Shown: positions 38,115 to 46,218, counted from the stretch's first letter. The stretch is DNA of 52,832 nucleotides from Acidobacteriota bacterium (GCA_009861545.1 VXME01000060.1:1-52832); one strand, 5' to 3'. The notes: a model not told the origin generated them from the letters alone. Numbers and translations are program-made.

Positions 38115-38204
38115 AACGGCGTAGACTCCGGCCAGGCTCGACTGAGCAGGGTTGGGACGCCGCGGCTCGACCGCAGCCGGTCGCGTTCGGCGACGACCTC
38201 CGGG
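38108..38204 (+). repeat. intergenic repeat copy C (DUF374-HDAC)
   Basis: Begins at the DUF374 stop with a perfect hairpin, CGCCGT-AGA-ACGGCG, shared in part with copy B, and ends with GGTCGCGTTCGGCGACGA, identical to copy A. It stops just short of the AAAGGAGA ribosome binding site of the deacetylase gene. Confidence 0.7.
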
Positions 38205-38226
38205 CCAGCCGAAAGGAGAGCCAGTG

Positions 38227-39264
38227 ATGGCGAAGGCGGACGTCTTGCTCATCTCTTCACCCCGGTTCGTCGATCACCGTCCGCCCAGCGGGCACCCGGA
38301 GCGCCCGGAGCGGGCCGAGGTCATGGCGCGCGTGGCCGCGCGCTGGACGACGGGCGGAGGCCGCACCGCGCAGCCTGCGCCGGCCACGGACGAGGCGCTC
38401 GCGCGAGTCCACGACGGCCGCTACCTGGAAGCCATTGCGGCGACGGCGGGACGGCGAGCCCAGCTCGATCCCGACACCTGGACGTCGACGGACTCCGTGG
38501 CGGTGGCGCGCCTCGCGGCGGGCGCCACGGTGGCCGCCGTCGATCACGCCCTCGACCACGGCGCGCCGGGATTGGCCTTCGTGCGCCCGCCCGGCCATCA
38601 CGCCGAGCGCGCGCGCGCGATGGGATTCTGCCTCTACAACAATGCCGCCGTCGCGGCCGCGCACGCTCTGGCGCGCGGCATGGAGCGCATCGCGGTGGTC
38701 GACTACGACGTCCATCACGGCAACGGCATCCAGTGGATCTTCTACGACGATCCGCGGGTAATGTACGTCTCCACGCACCAGTATCCCTTCTATCCCGGCA
38801 CGGGGGCGGCCGACGATGTCGGTCGGGGCGACGGGGCGGGGACGACGGTCAACGTGCCGCTCGCGGCCGGCGCCGGGGACGCGGATCTCGACCGTGTGTT
38901 CCGCGAGGTCGTGATGCCGATTCTGAGTGCGTACGAGCCGGACGCGGTCGTGTTGTCGGCCGGCTTCGACGCGCACGCGGCCGATCCGCTCGGCGGGATG
39001 CAACTGTCGACGGGCGGCTACGCAACCCTGACGCGCCGCCTGTGGGCGTTTGCGGCCGACCGCTGCGCGGGCCGGCTTGCCGTAACAACCGAGGGCGGTT
39101 ACGACCTCCAGGCGCTGGAGGAGTGTCTCGACAGCACGCTGGAGGTCTGTGCGGCGGAGCCGCCGGCGTCGGTCGCTCCGGTGGCCGGGTCGACAACCAT
39201 CGCCGCCGCGGCCCTCGAGTCCGTGCTGCGGGCCCAGTCGCCGTACTGGCCGGGCGTCGGGTGA
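38227..39264 (+). CDS. histone deacetylase-like / acetylpolyamine amidohydrolase family protein
   Basis: A 345-residue zinc hydrolase of the arginase/deacetylase fold. Catalytic features: RPPGHHAERARAMGFCLYNN with the two histidines, VDYDVHHGNGIQ with Asp and His zinc ligands, SAGFDAHAADPLGG with the third ligand, and TEGGYDLQAL with the catalytic Tyr. Bacterial members deacetylate polyamines, acetoin-related substrates or proteins such as acetyl-CoA synthetase (AcuC). AAAGGAGA supports ATG 38227 (or GTG 38224). Confidence 0.9.
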   Translation: MAKADVLLISSPRFVDHRPPSGHPERPERAEVMARVAARWTTGGGRTAQPAPATDEALARVHDGRYLEAIAATAGRRAQLDPDTWTSTDSVAVARLAAGATVAAVDHALDHGAPGLAFVRPPGHHAERARAMGFCLYNNAAVAAAHALARGMERIAVVDYDVHHGNGIQWIFYDDPRVMYVSTHQYPFYPGTGAADDVGRGDGAGTTVNVPLAAGAGDADLDRVFREVVMPILSAYEPDAVVLSAGFDAHAADPLGGMQLSTGGYATLTRRLWAFAADRCAGRLAVTTEGGYDLQALEECLDSTLEVCAAEPPASVAPVAGSTTIAAAALESVLRAQSPYWPGVG

Positions 39265-39278
39265 AACTCTCCCCGCGG

Positions 39279-39530
39279 TCAGGGCAAACGGTCTTCGGGC
39301 TCCGGAGGCTGTCCACCTTCCCTCCGCAACAGCCGGCGCGCCGCCTCGATGTCGGCCCGCGCCGCGCAACCGGAGAAGAACTCGGCGGTCTTCATCGCGG
39401 AGATCTTCTCCGCCACTGCCGTCGTCACGAACTGATTGATGCTCGTGCCGTCCGCCTTGCTGATCTCTACAATGGCCGCCTTCAGCGACGCAGGCAGCCG
39501 CAACGGATAGGTGCTGAGCAGTTTCTTCAT
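39279..39530 (-). CDS. ribbon-helix-helix-like antitoxin
   Basis: An 83-residue protein. LLSTYPLRLPASLKAAIVEI followed by KADGTSINQFVTTAVAEKIS is the strand-helix-helix pattern of HicB/Arc-type antitoxins; the C-terminal half is charged and probably wraps the toxin. The start codon overlaps the PIN gene stop by four bases, so it is translated after the toxin. Converges with the deacetylase gene, 14 bases away. Confidence 0.78.
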   Translation of the reverse strand: MKKLLSTYPLRLPASLKAAIVEISKADGTSINQFVTTAVAEKISAMKTAEFFSGCAARADIEAARRLLRREGGQPPEPEDRLP

Positions 39531-39949
39531 GACGGGAGGTTCCTCAATGCCTCCTGGGGTGACAGCACTGATATGCCGAAGCGGGCCGGGGCCTGGCCGA
39601 AGTCCCGCCGGTTGAAGGTGACCAGGGCGTCGGCCGCGCCGTTGATGGCGGCTTCCAGGACCATCTCGTCGGCCGGGTCGCGTAGCTGCGGGCGCCACAG
39701 GAACCGGGTTGCAACTGGTTCGGCGACCGCGCACAGCGCGGTGACGATGGTCTCGACATCGGTCTCGCTCAGGCCCGACGCGATGCGCTGGTCCGCGTCG
39801 CCGCAGACCGCTTCGTATTCCAGCGCCAGCGCCACGGAGACCAGCAGCGTGAATGCACCGGTCAAGGCTCGGTCGAGCAACTCTGCCGACGCACCGGTCG
39901 GACTCCGCAGGCCGGCGACGACGACATTGGTGTCCAGCACCAATCTCAT
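39527..39949 (-). CDS. PIN-domain toxin ribonuclease
   Basis: A 140-residue PIN protein (COG1569-like). MRLVLDTNVVVAGLRSP holds the first catalytic Asp, ALALEYEAVC an acidic residue, and DPADEMVLEAAINGAADALV the third site; the last motif reads VTFNRRDFG, as seen in this subgroup. It probably cleaves RNA unless bound by the adjacent antitoxin. Order is toxin first, antitoxin second, the reverse of most type II pairs. Confidence 0.82.
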   Translation of the reverse strand: MRLVLDTNVVVAGLRSPTGASAELLDRALTGAFTLLVSVALALEYEAVCGDADQRIASGLSETDVETIVTALCAVAEPVATRFLWRPQLRDPADEMVLEAAINGAADALVTFNRRDFGQAPARFGISVLSPQEALRNLPS

Positions 39950-40115
39950 CACATACGATATCACGACGTAGCGAACGCGCCCGGAAGCGGAGGCTCGTCC
40001 CACGAGCGATGGCGGCGACGAGGGATAGGGCGACAACTGCCTGGGGGCGGCATCACTCGACTGGAGGCGTCGGCCCGCATGTGCGAACTGGCGGTCGCGC
40101 CGTCGCCGGCGACTG

Positions 40116-40121
40116 TACAAT
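40116..40121 (+). promoter_or_regulatory. candidate -10 box before leuS
   Basis: TACAAT ends seven bases before the GTG start of leuS. If used, the transcript would be leaderless or nearly so. No good -35 is visible. The remaining part of the 179-base divergent gap (39950-40128) holds no other recognisable feature. Confidence 0.35.
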
Positions 40122-40128
40122 TCTCCTT

Positions 40129-42729
40129 GTGCGCGACTACGACCCCCAGGCGATAGAGAAGAAGTGGCAGCGCCGCTGGCGGGAGCGCCGCGCGTTCGAG
40201 GTGGCAGTGGATCCGGAGCGGCCGAAGTTCTACTGCCTCGTGATGTTCGCCTATCCGTCCGGCCACGCCCACGTCGGCCACGTGCGCAACTACATGATCG
40301 GCGACGTGGTGGCGCGCATGAAGCGCATGCGCGGCTACAACGTGCTCCATCCGTTCGGCTGGGACGCCTTCGGCATGCCGGCCGAGAACGCCGCGATCAA
40401 GAACCGCACGCATCCGGAGACCTGGACGCGCGCGAACATCGCGCACATGAAGGACCAGTTGCAACGGCTGGGGATCAGCTACGCCTGGGAGCGGGAGATA
40501 GCTACCTGCGACCCGGAGTACTACCGCTGGAACCAGTGGCTGTTCCTGAAGATGTACGAGCGGGGGCTCGCCTACCGCCGGCAGTCCGCCGTCAACTGGT
40601 GCTCCGACTGCCGGACGGTGCTCGCCAACGAGCAGGTCGTGGACGGCGGCTGCTGGCGTTGCGGAACGGCGGTGGAGACGCGCAACCTGAAGCAGTGGTT
40701 CCTGCGCATCACGCAGTACGCCGACGAGTTGCTCGACGGAACGGAGAAGCTCGACCAGTGGCCGGACAAGGTGCTGACGATGCAGCGGAACTGGATCGGC
40801 CGCTCGCACGGCGCGCTCGTCCGCTTCGCCCTGGCCGGCGAAGGCGGCGCGTCGGTTGGCGCGGCCGGCTCCTCCGGCCCGGCCGGTACCGACGGCGGGG
40901 GTGAACCGGCGGAGGACGGCATCGAGGTCTTCACCACGCGCATCGACACCATCCACGGGGCCACGTTCGTCCTGCTCGCGCCGGAGCATCCGCTCGTCGA
41001 GCGGATTGCGGCCGGGCGGTCCGACGCGTCGGCGTTCCGGGCTCGGGTGGGTCGCTTTCGCGCCCTGGACCGAACGGCGCGGCTGACCGGGCAGATCGAC
41101 AAGGAAGGCGTGGACACCGGACGCCGGGCGGTCAATCCCTTCACCGGCGAGACCGTGCCGATCTGGGTGGCCAACTTCGTCCTGGCCGAGTACGGCACCG
41201 GGGCGATCATGGCGGTTCCGGCCCACGATCAGCGCGACCTGGAGTTCGCCCGCAAGTACGGGCTTCCCGTGCGGGTGGTCATCCAGCCGGCGGGAGAGGC
41301 GCCCCTGGACGACGGTTTGGACACGGCGTTCGCGGATCCCGGCGTCCTGGTCGACTCGGGGGAGTTCTCCGGCCTGGAGAGCGATCGCGCGCGGGCGGTC
41401 ATGACGGCGGCGGCCGAGGAGCGCGGGATCGGGAAGGGCCGGGTGCAGTACCGGCTGAAGGACTGGGGCATCTCCCGCCAGCGCTACTGGGGCACGCCCA
41501 TACCCATCGTCTACTGCGACACTTGCGGAACCCGTCCGGTGCCCGAGGACCAGCTCCCGGTGGAGCTGCCGCGGGTGGAGGAGTTCACCGGCCGCGGCGA
41601 CTCGCCGCTGGCGCAGGTGCCGGAGTTCGTCGACGTGGAGTGCCCGGACTGCGACGGCCCCGCGCGCCGCGAGACCGACACGATGGACACGTTCGTCGAC
41701 TCGTCGTGGTACTTCTATCGCTACTGCGACCCGCGCGGCGACACGGCGCCGTTCGACCCCGGGACGGTCCGCTACTGGGCGCCGATCGATTTCTACAGCG
41801 GCGGGGTGGAGCACGCGATCCTGCACCTCATCTACTCCCGCTTCTTTTGCAAGGTGCTGCGCGACCTCGGGCTGGTGGAGCACGACGAGCCGTTCACGCG
41901 GCTGCTGACGCAGGGGATGGTCCTGCGCGACGGCGCGGTGATGTCGAAGTCGAAGGGCAACGTGGTCGATCCGGACCAGATGACCGCCACCTGCGGCGCG
42001 GACGCGCTGCGGCTCTACGAGATGTTCGTCGCCCCGCCGGAGAAGGAGATCGAGTGGACCGACGCCGGGCTCGACGGCAGCGCCCGCTTCCTGGCCCGCG
42101 TCTGGCGGCTCGTGACCCCGTTCGCGGAAATCTGCGCCGCGGGCGGCGTTCCTTCCGTAGAGGGGCTGGAGCTCGGCGACGCCGAGCGCGCACTCCGGCG
42201 CAAGACGCACGACACCATCCGGCGCGTTTCCGAGGACCTCGATCCGCGGGTGCACCTGAACACCGCCGTGTCGGCGCTGATGGAGCTGGTGAACGACCTG
42301 TACGCCTACTGCGAGCGGGCGCACATCGGCCCGTTCGCGGGCGATCCTTCCGCGCCGGCGTCGGGGGCCGGGCCGGCTTCGCTGGCGGTCGTACGCGAGG
42401 CGCTCGAGGCGCTGGTGCTGATGCTCTCGCCGTTCACTCCGCACCTGTCCGAGGAGCTGTGGGAGGCCATGGGCCATGGCGAGGGCGTCGAGGCGGCGGG
42501 GTGGCCGGTCTTCGACGCCGACGTGGCGCGGGCCGACACGCTGGTCCTGCCCGTGCAGGTGAACGGGAAGGTGCGCGCCCGGTTGACGGTCTCCGTCGAC
42601 AGCGGCGAGGACGAGCTGCGCCGGCTCGCGCTGGACCAGCCGCAGGTGCGGGCGCACACCGCGGGGAAGACCGTCGCCCGGATCGTCGTCGTGCCGGGCC
42701 GGCTCGTCAGCATCGTCGCGAAATCGTGA
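40129..42729 (+). CDS. leuS: leucyl-tRNA synthetase
   Basis: An 866-residue class I synthetase. HIGH motif in YPSGHAHVGHVRNYMIGDV; KMSKS appears as AVMSKSKGNVVDPD. The zinc/knuckle segment has CSDCRTVLANEQV and CWRCGTAVE, and the CP1 editing domain has TTRIDTIHGATFVLLAPEH and MAVPAHDQRDLEFARKYG. A Gly/Ser/Ala-rich insert (about 40840-40920) precedes the editing core. GTG 40129 gives VRDYDPQAIEKKWQRRW, the usual LeuRS start; the frame extends upstream to 39853 but opposes the PIN gene. Confidence 0.95.
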   Translation: MRDYDPQAIEKKWQRRWRERRAFEVAVDPERPKFYCLVMFAYPSGHAHVGHVRNYMIGDVVARMKRMRGYNVLHPFGWDAFGMPAENAAIKNRTHPETWTRANIAHMKDQLQRLGISYAWEREIATCDPEYYRWNQWLFLKMYERGLAYRRQSAVNWCSDCRTVLANEQVVDGGCWRCGTAVETRNLKQWFLRITQYADELLDGTEKLDQWPDKVLTMQRNWIGRSHGALVRFALAGEGGASVGAAGSSGPAGTDGGGEPAEDGIEVFTTRIDTIHGATFVLLAPEHPLVERIAAGRSDASAFRARVGRFRALDRTARLTGQIDKEGVDTGRRAVNPFTGETVPIWVANFVLAEYGTGAIMAVPAHDQRDLEFARKYGLPVRVVIQPAGEAPLDDGLDTAFADPGVLVDSGEFSGLESDRARAVMTAAAEERGIGKGRVQYRLKDWGISRQRYWGTPIPIVYCDTCGTRPVPEDQLPVELPRVEEFTGRGDSPLAQVPEFVDVECPDCDGPARRETDTMDTFVDSSWYFYRYCDPRGDTAPFDPGTVRYWAPIDFYSGGVEHAILHLIYSRFFCKVLRDLGLVEHDEPFTRLLTQGMVLRDGAVMSKSKGNVVDPDQMTATCGADALRLYEMFVAPPEKEIEWTDAGLDGSARFLARVWRLVTPFAEICAAGGVPSVEGLELGDAERALRRKTHDTIRRVSEDLDPRVHLNTAVSALMELVNDLYAYCERAHIGPFAGDPSAPASGAGPASLAVVREALEALVLMLSPFTPHLSEELWEAMGHGEGVEAAGWPVFDADVARADTLVLPVQVNGKVRARLTVSVDSGEDELRRLALDQPQVRAHTAGKTVARIVVVPGRLVSIVAKS

Positions 42730-42743
42730 GAGGAGTGCACCCG

Positions 42744-43355
42744 ATGCAACGAATCCCACCGAGGAACAACGCCCGCGGAGCGGGCATGGACGCGCGGATG
42801 CCGGGGCGCCTGCGCCGCGCGCCGGCGGTTTGCGCTCTGCTTGCCGTCCTTGCCTGTGGCGCCCTCTCAGGGTGCGGCTACTCGCTGGCCGGGCAGGGAT
42901 CGTTCCTGCCGGATTACATCGAGACCGTCGCCATCCCGATGTTCGAGAACAACACCCCCGTCTTCGACGTGGAGCAGCTTCTCACGCAGGAGGTGCGTAC
43001 CGCATTCATCAGCCGGGGCTCGTACCGGGTTCAGACGGCGGAAGCGGGCGCCGACGCGACCTTGACCGGGACCATCACCGACATCCGTATCGCGCCGGCC
43101 AGCTTCAGCGCGGACCAGCAGGCCTCCCGCTACGTCTTCACGCTGCAGGCCGCCATCGAGTTTCGCGATCTGACGACCGGCGAGGTCGTCTGGGACGATG
43201 CCCAGATGGTGTTCAGCGACGAGTACGAGGTGGCCTCGGGAACGGGCGACATCGCCAGCGTATCGACCTTCTTCGGGCAGGAGGCGAACACCGTCGAGCG
43301 GCTCGCCGTGGACTTCGCGACCACGGTGGTCAGCTCCATTCTCGAGGCCTTCTGA
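42744..43355 (+). CDS. lptE: LPS assembly lipoprotein LptE
   Basis: A 203-residue lipoprotein. A signal segment VCALLAVLACGALSGC ends in a lipobox (LSGC, Cys about residue 44), then GYSLAGQGSFLPDYI, the typical LptE start. It helps LptD deliver LPS to the cell surface. AGAGGAG eight bases upstream supports ATG 42744; two internal ATGs are close behind. The leuS-lptE-holA order is that of E. coli, which strengthens the call. Confidence 0.85.
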   Translation: MQRIPPRNNARGAGMDARMPGRLRRAPAVCALLAVLACGALSGCGYSLAGQGSFLPDYIETVAIPMFENNTPVFDVEQLLTQEVRTAFISRGSYRVQTAEAGADATLTGTITDIRIAPASFSADQQASRYVFTLQAAIEFRDLTTGEVVWDDAQMVFSDEYEVASGTGDIASVSTFFGQEANTVERLAVDFATTVVSSILEAF

Positions 43356-43361
43356 GGGCGC

Positions 43362-44324
43362 GTGGGCGTACTGACGCCGGCGGCGCTGCGGGCCCGGATC
43401 GCGTCCGCCGAGCCGGATCCCGTCTATCTCCTGGTCGGCGACGACGAGCGCGAGAAGGCGGCGTTGATCGCGGCGCTGGCCGATACCATCGACGAGGGCG
43501 TGCGCGCCTTCAATCTCGACCGCTTCCACGGCGGCGACGCCGGCCTGGACGACGTGCTCGCCGCGGCGGGAATTCTGCCGGTGATGGCCCCGCGCCGGAT
43601 CGTCATCGCGGTGCGGGCCGAGCGGATGCTGCAGCCACCGAAGGAGAGCGAGGCCTCACGTCGCGCCCTGGCGGCTCTGGAAGGCTACCTGCAGGCGCCG
43701 CCGGCCGAGACGACGCTCGTGCTGGCGGCGGACGGGCTGGACACGCGGCGGCGGATCGCGAAGCAGCTTCGAGAGCGGGCCACCGTCGTCCGCTGCGGCG
43801 TTCCGGAGGACGCGGCCGGGGTTCGCGACTGGATACGGGAGCGCGTGGAAGAGGCGGGCCGGCGGGCCGAGGCCCCGGCAATCCGTTTGCTGAGCGACCT
43901 CGTCGGCCGCGACGCCGTGCGCTTGCGGAACGCGGTGGACCGGCTGCTGCTGTTCGCGGATGCGGGCGACGCGATAACCTCGGCCCACGTACGTGAGTTG
44001 CTGGGCCCGGTCACACCCGGCGCAGCCGACGACTGGGCAGTGGCCCGCGCCATCGAGCAGGGCGCGACCGACCGTGCGCTCCGGGAGCTGGGGCTGACCC
44101 TCGACGCCGGGGCCGTGCCCTACATGGTCCTGGGCCAGCTCGCGTGGGTTGCCCGGGCCAAGCTTGCCGGGGCCCGGGTCGCGCCCGCGATAGAAGCGGT
44201 CTTCCGTACGGACCTCGCCTTGAAACAGTCCGGCGGGGATCCGCGCGTTCTGCTGGAGCGCCTGGTGGTGGATCTGTGTGGAACCGCGACGGCACGGGGT
44301 GCGAGCCGCCGCTTCCGGTCTTAG
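43362..44324 (+). CDS. holA: DNA polymerase III delta subunit
   Basis: A 320-residue clamp-loader subunit. VYLLVGDDEREKAALIAAL is the delta-subunit P-loop-like start, VRAFNLDRFHGGDA follows, and the middle and end contain DLVGRDAVRLRNAVDRLLLF and QLAWVARAKLAGA. It opens the beta clamp. GTG 43362 is six bases after lptE. Converges with rpsT. Confidence 0.9.
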   Translation: MGVLTPAALRARIASAEPDPVYLLVGDDEREKAALIAALADTIDEGVRAFNLDRFHGGDAGLDDVLAAAGILPVMAPRRIVIAVRAERMLQPPKESEASRRALAALEGYLQAPPAETTLVLAADGLDTRRRIAKQLRERATVVRCGVPEDAAGVRDWIRERVEEAGRRAEAPAIRLLSDLVGRDAVRLRNAVDRLLLFADAGDAITSAHVRELLGPVTPGAADDWAVARAIEQGATDRALRELGLTLDAGAVPYMVLGQLAWVARAKLAGARVAPAIEAVFRTDLALKQSGGDPRVLLERLVVDLCGTATARGASRRFRS

Positions 44325-44333
44325 CCTAGCCGC

Positions 44334-44633
44334 CTAGCCTTCCGGGGCCGGCGCCGACGCCTTCCGCATCCGCTTCTCGAGCCGCGACTTGTGCCGCGCC
44401 GCCGCGTTGCGGTGGATGACGCCCTTGCCCGCGAGCTTGTCGATCAGGGCCGACGTCGCGCGGATCGACTCGCGCGCGCTCGACGCCTGGTCCTCGTTCC
44501 CGCCGTCGACTGCGCCGATGGCGCTGCGCGCCGCACGGATCGCGCGGCGTACCCGGCTCTTCATGCGGTTGTTTCTGTCCCGGCGCTGGAGACTCTGCTC
44601 GTGGGCCTTGATCGCAGACTTGTGGTTCGCCAT
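44334..44633 (-). CDS. rpsT: 30S ribosomal protein S20
   Basis: A 99-residue S20: MANHKSAIKAHEQSLQRRDR, then NRMKSRVRRAIRAARSAI and the conserved AGKGVIHRNAAARHKSRLEK. It binds 16S rRNA. ATG 44633 starts the known sequence. Its stop lies nine bases from the holA stop on the other strand. The 127 bases before it (44634-44760) contain a hairpin of the upstream gene but no clear promoter. Confidence 0.96.
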   Translation of the reverse strand: MANHKSAIKAHEQSLQRRDRNNRMKSRVRRAIRAARSAIGAVDGGNEDQASSARESIRATSALIDKLAGKGVIHRNAAARHKSRLEKRMRKASAPAPEG

Positions 44634-44737
44634 GAAACTCCCAATCCCGGCAGTCCGCGGTGAAAGGCACCGCCGCATGCGAGCGACGATGCATCCCGCG
44701 GGGACTGCATTCTTCCCGGGGCGCGGCCGCCGCGCAA

Positions 44738-44759
44738 GGACGGCAAACCGGCGCCGTCC
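44738..44759 (-). terminator. hairpin after the DUF411 gene
   Basis: GGACGGC and GCCGTCC form a perfect seven-base stem around an eight-base loop, two bases beyond the DUF411 stop on the minus strand. No U-rich tract follows, so it could be a weak terminator or an RNA-stabilising stem. Confidence 0.4.
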
Positions 44760-44760
44760 G

Positions 44761-45225
44761 CTACCTGCCGTGCGACGAGTAGACCTCCGCGTTGCCGTTT
44801 CTCTCGAATGCGATGACGTCGTAGCGCTGTATCGGCCGGCCCGGCACTTCCATGCCCGGAGACCCGATGGGCATTCCCGGCACCGCGAGTCCGGCAACGC
44901 GCGGACGCTCGATGAGCAGGCGCGCGATGTCCGCGGCCGGCACGTGGCCCTCGATCACGTAGTCGCCGACGATGGCGGTGTGACACGACGACAGCGCCGG
45001 GGGAACGCCTGCGCGCCGCTTGAGCGGCACTACGTTGGGGACGTCCGTCATCTCTACGTCGAAGCCGTGTTCCTGCAGGTGAACCACCCACTTGACGCAG
45101 CAGCCTCAGGTGGGGGACTGGAAGACCTTGATTGTCTCCGCATGCTGCTGGCCGTGTGCAACGCCCGACGACACCATCAGGCCGGCTGCCAGCAGCAGAC
45201 CGAGCGCCAGTACGAGATTTCGCAT
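44761..45225 (-). CDS. DUF411 family protein with an in-frame UGA at the conserved metal/redox cysteine (selenocysteine candidate)
   Basis: Reading through one TGA gives a 154-residue secreted DUF411 protein. Residues 1-25 are a signal peptide (RNLVLALGLLLAAGLMV, ending VAHG). Then comes TIKVFQSPT, TGA as codon 40 (45108-45106), and GCCVKWVVHLQEHGF. Family members normally read SPTCGCCxKW, so TGA replaces exactly the first Cys of CxCC. Downstream, SSCHTAIVGDYVIEGHVPA and GLAVPGMPIGSPGME are DUF411 hallmarks, with no further stop until 44763. AAGGAG lies seven bases before ATG 45225. A hairpin follows the TGA at SECIS distance. DUF411 proteins are linked to metal (copper) handling. If UGA is not decoded, or is a sequencing error for TGC, this is a normal DUF411 gene or a pseudogene. 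Confidence 0.7.
45073..45100 (-). promoter_or_regulatory. SECIS-like hairpin downstream of the in-frame UGA
   Basis: On the minus strand CAAGTG and CACCTG pair (one A-C mismatch) around the loop GGTGGTT; a lower CTG/CAG helix adds three pairs across a three-base bulge. The loop begins 17 bases after the UGA and contains GGU, close to the position and sequence of the GGU in the E. coli fdhF SECIS loop. Folding was judged by eye only. Confidence 0.45.
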
Positions 45226-45272
45226 GGACATGCTCCTTGGCGCGGGCGACAGACAACCCGCGAGTGACCGCC

Positions 45273-45278
45273 ATTATA
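45273..45278 (-). promoter_or_regulatory. candidate -10 box for the DUF411 gene
   Basis: On the minus strand a perfect TATAAT lies 47 bases before ATG 45225, in the 137-base gap after the S24 gene. No clear -35 hexamer is found. Nothing else is seen in the gap. Confidence 0.4.
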
Positions 45279-45362
45279 AGGCAACGCGACGGGTTTCGGG
45301 GACGAGTCGGAGCGTGCCCGACCGGTCCAATCGACACCTCCCTCGTCCGGGGCGGCCGGCAA

Positions 45363-46217
45363 TCATGGTGGCCCTTGCGGCCCGGACCACGCGACCTCCC
45401 CGAGGATCCGGTCGTCTTCGGCCACCGTGCGGGGCTCGTGGGCGGGATTGTCGCTGGCCAGCAGCCAGCGGGCGCCGGACTGCCGCAGGCGCTTGACGAC
45501 GAGCCCCGCGTCGGTGCGGACCGCGAACAGGCGTCCGTCCAGCGGTTCGGTACGGCCGGCGTCGATCGCGACGAGGTCCCCGTCGCGAATCGTCGGCTCC
45601 ATCGAATCGCCCACCGCACGGACGCAGGTGAGGCGTTCCGGCCGCGCCCAGGTCGCCAGCGCGTCCGTCGCAACGGCGATCGACATCTCGGGCGACTCGT
45701 CGAATACGATTTCGCCGGAGCCCGCCGCGAGCCGGACGTCGGGAGCGAACGGGATCATTGCCACGGCGCTGTCGCGCCCCGTGCGAGCGGACGATCGTCC
45801 GTCTGACGCCGGGCCGGAAATCAGCGCCACGGCTGTCGCCGTCCGGTCCACGAAGTCCTGTACGAGGCCGACGCTTTCGCGCAGTCTCGATGCCAGCGCG
45901 TCCCTGTCCAGCGCCTCGAGTGCGTCGGCGACGCTGGCATCTCGCGGGAGGCCGAGTGCGTCGGCGATCGCCGGCGGCAGTCCCGGTCCCGTCGACGAGG
46001 GCGCCCGGGCCGGGCCGATGTAGAGCTCGAGGTCCAGCGCGGAGGCCATCAGCTCGAGGGTCGTGCTGCGCGCGGCGCGGCCCTGCATGATGCTTCTCAA
46101 TTGTCCGACGGGGATGCCGGTGCGAAATGAGAACGGCCGCAGACCCTCTGCCGCGACCCGCTGGCGCACGGCCTGCCGCAGGTAGTCGATGCCGTCGGAA
46201 CGTGTCACTACTGACAC
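45363..46217 (-). CDS. HTH/S24-peptidase transcriptional repressor, copy 1 (LexA/CI-like)
   Basis: A 284-residue protein with an N-terminal helix-turn-helix (FRTGIPVGQLRSIMQGRAA, about residues 25-45) and a C-terminal S24 domain: CVRAVGDSMEPTIRDGDLV holds the catalytic Ser and LVVKRLRQSG the Lys. An Ala-Gly in VRLAAGSGEIVF could be the self-cleavage site. Such proteins repress until RecA-stimulated self-cleavage after DNA damage. I choose GTG 46217 because MSVVTRSDGIDYLRQ aligns with the paralogue; the frame extends upstream without similarity to it. The start lies inside an inverted repeat. Confidence 0.85.
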   Translation of the reverse strand: MSVVTRSDGIDYLRQAVRQRVAAEGLRPFSFRTGIPVGQLRSIMQGRAARSTTLELMASALDLELYIGPARAPSSTGPGLPPAIADALGLPRDASVADALEALDRDALASRLRESVGLVQDFVDRTATAVALISGPASDGRSSARTGRDSAVAMIPFAPDVRLAAGSGEIVFDESPEMSIAVATDALATWARPERLTCVRAVGDSMEPTIRDGDLVAIDAGRTEPLDGRLFAVRTDAGLVVKRLRQSGARWLLASDNPAHEPRTVAEDDRILGEVAWSGPQGPP

Positions 46218-46218
46218 G
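46201..46218. promoter_or_regulatory. inverted repeat over the start of S24 copy 1 (candidate operator)
   Basis: CGTGTCA and TGACACG flank a four-base centre (CTAC), an 18-base palindrome covering the GTG start. The same geometry occurs at the start of the second S24 gene. It could be an autoregulatory operator, but both starts encode similar residues (VSVVTR), so coding constraint may explain part of the match. Confidence 0.45.

Noticed and set aside
39961-42759. Long minus-strand open frame opposite leuS
   Set aside because: Same kind of shadow; LeuRS motifs on the plus strand are decisive.
44761-45087. DUF411 as a shorter 108-residue gene starting after the UGA
   Set aside because: That start would drop the signal peptide and the metal-binding motif, which are intact upstream of the UGA in the same frame and have a good ribosome binding site.
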